Shown here piece by piece: positions 60,803 to 64,000 of a stretch of DNA of 64,000 nucleotides. Both the position numbers and the translations under genes were made by a program. Source of the DNA: Phycisphaerae bacterium (GTDB taxonomy: Bacteria; Planctomycetota; Phycisphaerae; Sedimentisphaerales; Anaerobacaceae). How positions within the stretch are numbered: the stretch's first letter is position 1; every line of letters starts with the position of its first letter. A model generated the notes under the pieces. That model did not search any database. It had not been told where the DNA came from and saw only the letters and a list, made by a program, of their open reading frames with translations. The stretch spans positions 1 to 64,000 of the forward strand of contig JAUXAL010000009.1 in assembly GCA_030619925.1 (NCBI GenBank), read 5' to 3'.

Positions 60803-62410
60803 TTACTTAGTAAAACTGTTCTCTGGAGTTATGCCATCCCAGGTTAATCCTTCGGCCGTAACATCAGTGACTATCGTCGTGTACGTGCCGGATGGTGCGT
60901 TCGCTACTTTAAACGTTGCCGTGCCATCTGTCCCCGTTGTGCTACTGCCTGTCCATGACTGACCAGTCGTAGTGTTATCAAGCTTGGTCGATACAGATGC
61001 GCCCGCTACAGGGTTGCCGAGGTCATCCACGAGAGCAACTTTAATGAGGAGGTGCTTTGTACCACCTTTTCCGCCTGTGGTATCGTAAGTAATAGAATCA
61101 ACGCTCACAGTGGTTGGCTCTGTCGGCGGGGTGCCCACGGTGATACTGATTGAGTCGCTTGCACTCTTGCCGCCGGAGTCGGTCACCGAGGCGGTGATCG
61201 TATGCGTCCCGTCGCTCAGGATAGCGGAGATGCTGCCTCCAGTGCCAATGTTGCCATCGATGTTAGATGTCCAGACCAGACTTGCGGTGAGGTCACCGTC
61301 CTCGGTGTCGCTGGCCGTTCCCGCAAAGTCGATAGTGGTCCCAGAGTCAAACGTAGAACCATCCGCAGGGCTTGTAATAAAAACAGTAGGAGGTTCATTA
61401 GGTGGGGGCGACGGAGTGTCGTCACTGTCGATGGTTACTTTAAACCGATCGAGCACCAGGTCAATCCGATTGGCGACTGTCATAGTCGAGCTGCCGGCAA
61501 ACAACAAGCCGACGGGATTACAAGACTCATTGTTGGTCACAATGAGTGACCCAGAGTCGCCTCCCGCGCTAAAATCACCTGGTTCGATTATGATCTGTTT
61601 CACAAATTTCGCCGTCTTGCCAGGGCCGTAACCGACATTGACGGTGGCATTGACACCAGTAACTTCCCCTGTGGTCAGCCCAGTTGTTCGCCCGAATTTT
61701 TGCACCTGCTGACCAAGGAAGGCTCCGACGTCAGTCGAGTTGGGTGTTCCATAACCGCCAGGTGTGGCATTACCGAGATTAGCCGTCGAACTGAGGGCAA
61801 TCGCTGCATCGATTGTGTTCTCTGGGACCCTCCATCCCTTAGCGAACTGGATCTCCTCAAAGTCATAGAGCGTGCCAATAGCATCACCCGGATCTACGCC
61901 GCCATCAACCGTACCTGGCTGCAAGACATTGTCGCCGATGGAAGCTTTGTTTTGATTAGCATACACGTGGTTGTTGCTGAGGGCGTACACATTACCTTCC
62001 CCATCTTTCACCCTGCACCCAATTGTCCCGGCAGTAATATCCGGGTGGCCGGTCGAAACTCCGATTGGCACCGGTCGAGGGAACCTGGCCGTAGGATCGA
62101 CGAGAGCGTAAATTTTGCCAGTAACTACCACCTGGACAGGGACGTCTTCGAGCTCTTGAGGAATACCGCGAACTCCCGGCCCGGCTGTGAAGACCTTGAC
62201 TGCCAATTGGTCGTTCTGATTGTACCCAATGGCCGTGCCCTCGACACCATCCATTGCCATAAGCCGGTTGGTGTTTCTTTCCTGGACATATTTGACGTGT
62301 TCAAAGGCCTCTTCGCTGCGTCCCTGGGCCAGCAAGATGCCCGAAAGAGCCAGAAGTGCGAAGATGGCGACAACTACTAATAGTACCTTACAAAAAATTC
62401 GTCTTGTCAT
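60803..62410 (-). CDS. Secreted chymotrypsin-like serine protease with Ig-like C-terminal domains
   Basis: 535 residues. Signal peptide with VLLVVVAIFALLALSGI; AAGGAG precedes the ATG. Residues ~35-105 form the GVEGTAIGY domain shared with the lipoprotein gene next to it. The protease domain (~110-330) has His148 in LSNNHVYA, Asp201 in TIDAAIAL and Ser286 in AGGDSGSL, the full trypsin-type triad, with EPGDFSAGGDSG typical of Nal1-like bacterial enzymes. A PKD/Big-like domain (PPTVFITSPADGSTF) and a second Ig-like domain (KVALVDDLGNPVAGA) follow. Likely exported and surface or matrix associated. Confidence 0.85.
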   Translation of the reverse strand: MTRRIFCKVLLVVVAIFALLALSGILLAQGRSEEAFEHVKYVQERNTNRLMAMDGVEGTAIGYNQNDQLAVKVFTAGPGVRGIPQELEDVPVQVVVTGKIYALVDPTARFPRPVPIGVSTGHPDITAGTIGCRVKDGEGNVYALSNNHVYANQNKASIGDNVLQPGTVDGGVDPGDAIGTLYDFEEIQFAKGWRVPENTIDAAIALSSTANLGNATPGGYGTPNSTDVGAFLGQQVQKFGRTTGLTTGEVTGVNATVNVGYGPGKTAKFVKQIIIEPGDFSAGGDSGSLIVTNNESCNPVGLLFAGSSTMTVANRIDLVLDRFKVTIDSDDTPSPPPNEPPTVFITSPADGSTFDSGTTIDFAGTASDTEDGDLTASLVWTSNIDGNIGTGGSISAILSDGTHTITASVTDSGGKSASDSISITVGTPPTEPTTVSVDSITYDTTGGKGGTKHLLIKVALVDDLGNPVAGASVSTKLDNTTTGQSWTGSSTTGTDGTATFKVANAPSGTYTTIVTDVTAEGLTWDGITPENSFTK

Positions 62411-62518
62411 AATTTAGCTCCTTACTATTTCGAGTCTTTCAGTTTAGTTCAATTTGATTACATCACAAATTCAAAATTTAAGCATAATTATATTATCGGA
62501 ATTCTGCTCTAAATTTGA

Positions 62519-62564
62519 TAAGTCATCGTGTATTTTGTTTTCACACCATATCCTCCCCGACAGA
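62519..62564 (-). promoter_or_regulatory. Conserved upstream block before serine protease gene
   Basis: Second copy of the block at 60311-60357, about 110-155 bases upstream of the protease ATG. Between them on the minus strand lies ATATAAT (~62490). The remainder of 62411-62723 is A/T-rich and holds no gene. Confidence 0.5.
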
Positions 62565-62723
62565 AACCATACACTCCCCGCTACAAATTTTGCCTAATTT
62601 ACCAGATTAAACCCCAAAAGTCAATCAATTTATCGGAAATATTGTCGTAATTTCATCAATTTTTGAGGGATATTTAGCTAATTTCTTTAACAGTAAGGCT
62701 TTTCGGCTAATCCGGCACCCCAA

Positions 62724-63836
62724 TCAGCTCAGGAATTTCAAAATGATGTCTTTGTAATACTCCACCGCCTTTTCGACGTCGCTGCTCTCAATATATTCGT
62801 CCGGCTTATGACAAAGCTCCGGCTTGCCCGGCCCAAAAATCACCACCGGTGCGCCTAACGAAGCAAAATAAGGGCCGTCCGTTGTAAAACCCACAGCTTT
62901 GGTTTCACTGGTCCCTAAGCAGGAGCAAAAGTCTTTGACAAAATCACAGCCGCAATCAGTCTCTAACGCCTGTACCTCTCGCAGCATAGAAACCTCTGCG
63001 TCGAATTGGGGGTTCTCGGCTCTTAACTTCGCAAAGATTTTTTCTAAATCGGTAATAACATCCTGATGATTCTGCTCCGGCAAAGTGCGAATATCTACCC
63101 CGATACTGCACTTATCCGGCACAACGTTGAGCGCTTCACCGCCGGTAATGGTATTGATACTCATAGAGCACCGGCCTAACAGCTTATGAGGCTCGGCGGG
63201 GATTTCGTAATTTTCCAGCTCATCCAAAACCGACCGCATTGAAGTTATCGCATTTACGCCCAGGTGCGGCGTCGAGCTGTGAGCGGCCTTGCCTCTGGTT
63301 GTAACTTCGAGCCACAGCATTCCGCGATGGGCGGTTACAATCTCAAAATCCGTCGGCTCAGGGATAACCACGCCGACAAATTCAGGCAGCCAGCCGCTCT
63401 CGCTAATAAATCTTTTGGCCCCGCAGCTATCGGTCTCTTCACCCGCAGCAGCACACAATATAATATCGCCCTGCAGCTTTGTGCCGGAATCGACAATCCG
63501 GCGGACAGCGGTAACGATTGCAGCGATGCCGCCCTTCATATCCGCTGAACCCCTGCCGTAGATTTTGCCGTCGCTTTCAACACCTCCGAAAGCAGGTTTT
63601 TCCCAGGCCGCTTCGCCGGGGCCGACAACATCGAGATGACAGGCAAACAGCAGCGCAGCCTTGTGCCCGGCGGACTTTACCTGTGCGATAATATTTGCCC
63701 TGGTCCGGTCCCAGCTGTCTATTCGGGAATCTATGCCTGAGCGGCCAAGCTCGGCTGAAATTACCTCTGCTGCGGCCAATTCGCCCTTGTCGGGCGTAGA
63801 TTCAGCCTGAACGAGTTTTTTCAACAACTCTTTCAC
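62724..63836 (-). CDS. M20 family metallopeptidase (ArgE/DapE/CPG2 type)
   Basis: About 370 residues. Metal-site motifs: LLFACHLDVVGPGE (His, first Asp region), GRGSADMKGGIAAIV (bridging Asp), AAAGEETDSCGAK (catalytic Glu-Glu), VVIPEPTDFEIVTAHRG and the late GPGKPELCHKPDEYIE. Hydrolyses an N-acyl amino acid or dipeptide; annotated variably as acetylornithine deacetylase or succinyl-diaminopimelate desuccinylase. The GTG at 63836 lies about 7 bases after TATAAT (63844-63849), so a leaderless message is possible; a TTG at 63854 is the longer alternative. Confidence 0.88.
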   Translation of the reverse strand: MKELLKKLVQAESTPDKGELAAAEVISAELGRSGIDSRIDSWDRTRANIIAQVKSAGHKAALLFACHLDVVGPGEAAWEKPAFGGVESDGKIYGRGSADMKGGIAAIVTAVRRIVDSGTKLQGDIILCAAAGEETDSCGAKRFISESGWLPEFVGVVIPEPTDFEIVTAHRGMLWLEVTTRGKAAHSSTPHLGVNAITSMRSVLDELENYEIPAEPHKLLGRCSMSINTITGGEALNVVPDKCSIGVDIRTLPEQNHQDVITDLEKIFAKLRAENPQFDAEVSMLREVQALETDCGCDFVKDFCSCLGTSETKAVGFTTDGPYFASLGAPVVIFGPGKPELCHKPDEYIESSDVEKAVEYYKDIILKFLS

Positions 63837-63960
63837 GGTAAGGCAATTATACAAGCAAGCGCCCCAAAAGAAAAAACAGAAAAATTTTTGTTGCAGATTA
63901 GGAAATCGATGAATATACTACAAGGTTTGAAAAATTTAGAGTCGGCGCGAAGGAGCATAA

Positions 63961-64000
63961 ATGGGACCTGTATTGAATGGGTTGATACAACTTCAAAGTG
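63961..64000 (+). CDS. Start of a gene running off the window (MGPVLNGLIQLQS...)
   Basis: ATG preceded by AAGGAG at 5-base spacing; only 13 codons are present (MGPVLNGLIQLQS). The opening resembles coiled-coil/zinc-ribbon proteins of planctomycetes that begin MGPVLxxLLxLQ, but that is a weak match. Confidence 0.5.
   Translation, partial: MGPVLNGLIQLQS

Noticed and set aside
61700..62380. 226-codon plus-strand ORF
   Set aside because: Antisense shadow of the serine protease, whose catalytic triad is intact on the other strand.

Overview
The window reads as a chromosome segment of a Planctomycetota bacterium, most likely class Phycisphaerae (Sedimentisphaerales-like), probably from an environmental genome. 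The case rests on secreted proteins ending in planctomycete dockerin-like tails (DVNGDCRIDFKDLA, ADLNEDKTVDFKDYA), prepilin-like proteins with [28 protein letters not shown] N-termini, GLUG repeats, an orphan PEP-CTERM tail, a Minf_1886 (Verrucomicrobia/Planctomycetes-restricted) protein, and intergenic repeats typical of that class. No database search was possible, so family names come from motif recognition.

Layout. 1-20 kb is an accessory, surface-oriented region. It holds three related large secreted proteins (3-833 partial, 7575-9884, 16008-19565). Two of them share a promoter-like block upstream, and all three share a terminator/tail block downstream. Between them lie a serine/glyoxylate metabolism operon (MhpD-like protein, CstA, class V aminotransferase, hydroxypyruvate reductase), two tandem prepilin-like genes, a GLUG-repeat protein, a frameshifted dockerin protein and gene remnants (LamG, HU). 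20-24 kb carries asd-truA-glycosyltransferase-yjbQ. 24-34 kb carries a NatAB-like ABC exporter, a tiny ORF with a strong promoter, a LysE-type exporter, a lipoprotein phosphoesterase, a YihY/BrkB membrane protein and an AsmA-like protein. 34-37 kb is the conserved rpsB-tsf-pyrH-frr operon. 37.5-44 kb has a secretin with a small partner, rimO-pgsA and a PL6-type polysaccharide lyase.

44-52 kb mixes housekeeping and probable conflict genes. A RelA/SpoT-domain protein and a PD-(D/E)XK nuclease lie upstream of dnaE. A two-gene AlbA_2 plus unknown cassette sits between dnaE and tmk, next to a broken copy of the tmk 5' end. 52-57.6 kb is tmk-holB-ricT-metG and a Minf_1886 gene. 57.6-64 kb has a GNAT enzyme, a CruF-like membrane protein, and a secreted protease group: a caspase-like protein, a trypsin-like protease, and a lipoprotein carrying the protease's N-terminal domain alone. 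An M20 peptidase follows.

The most unusual layer is repetitive DNA. A family of GATTCC...GGAATGACA elements lies between genes. A perfectly in-frame 60-bp double-hairpin insertion with a 12-bp direct repeat sits inside dnaE, and low-complexity near-tandem repeats are spliced in frame into dnaE and a glycosyltransferase. A roughly 100-bp tandem repeat encodes QMNVNSLITKDYEN-like peptides in front of the lyase. The best candidates for an undescribed system are the AlbA_2 cassette and the palindromic elements that enter coding sequences in frame.
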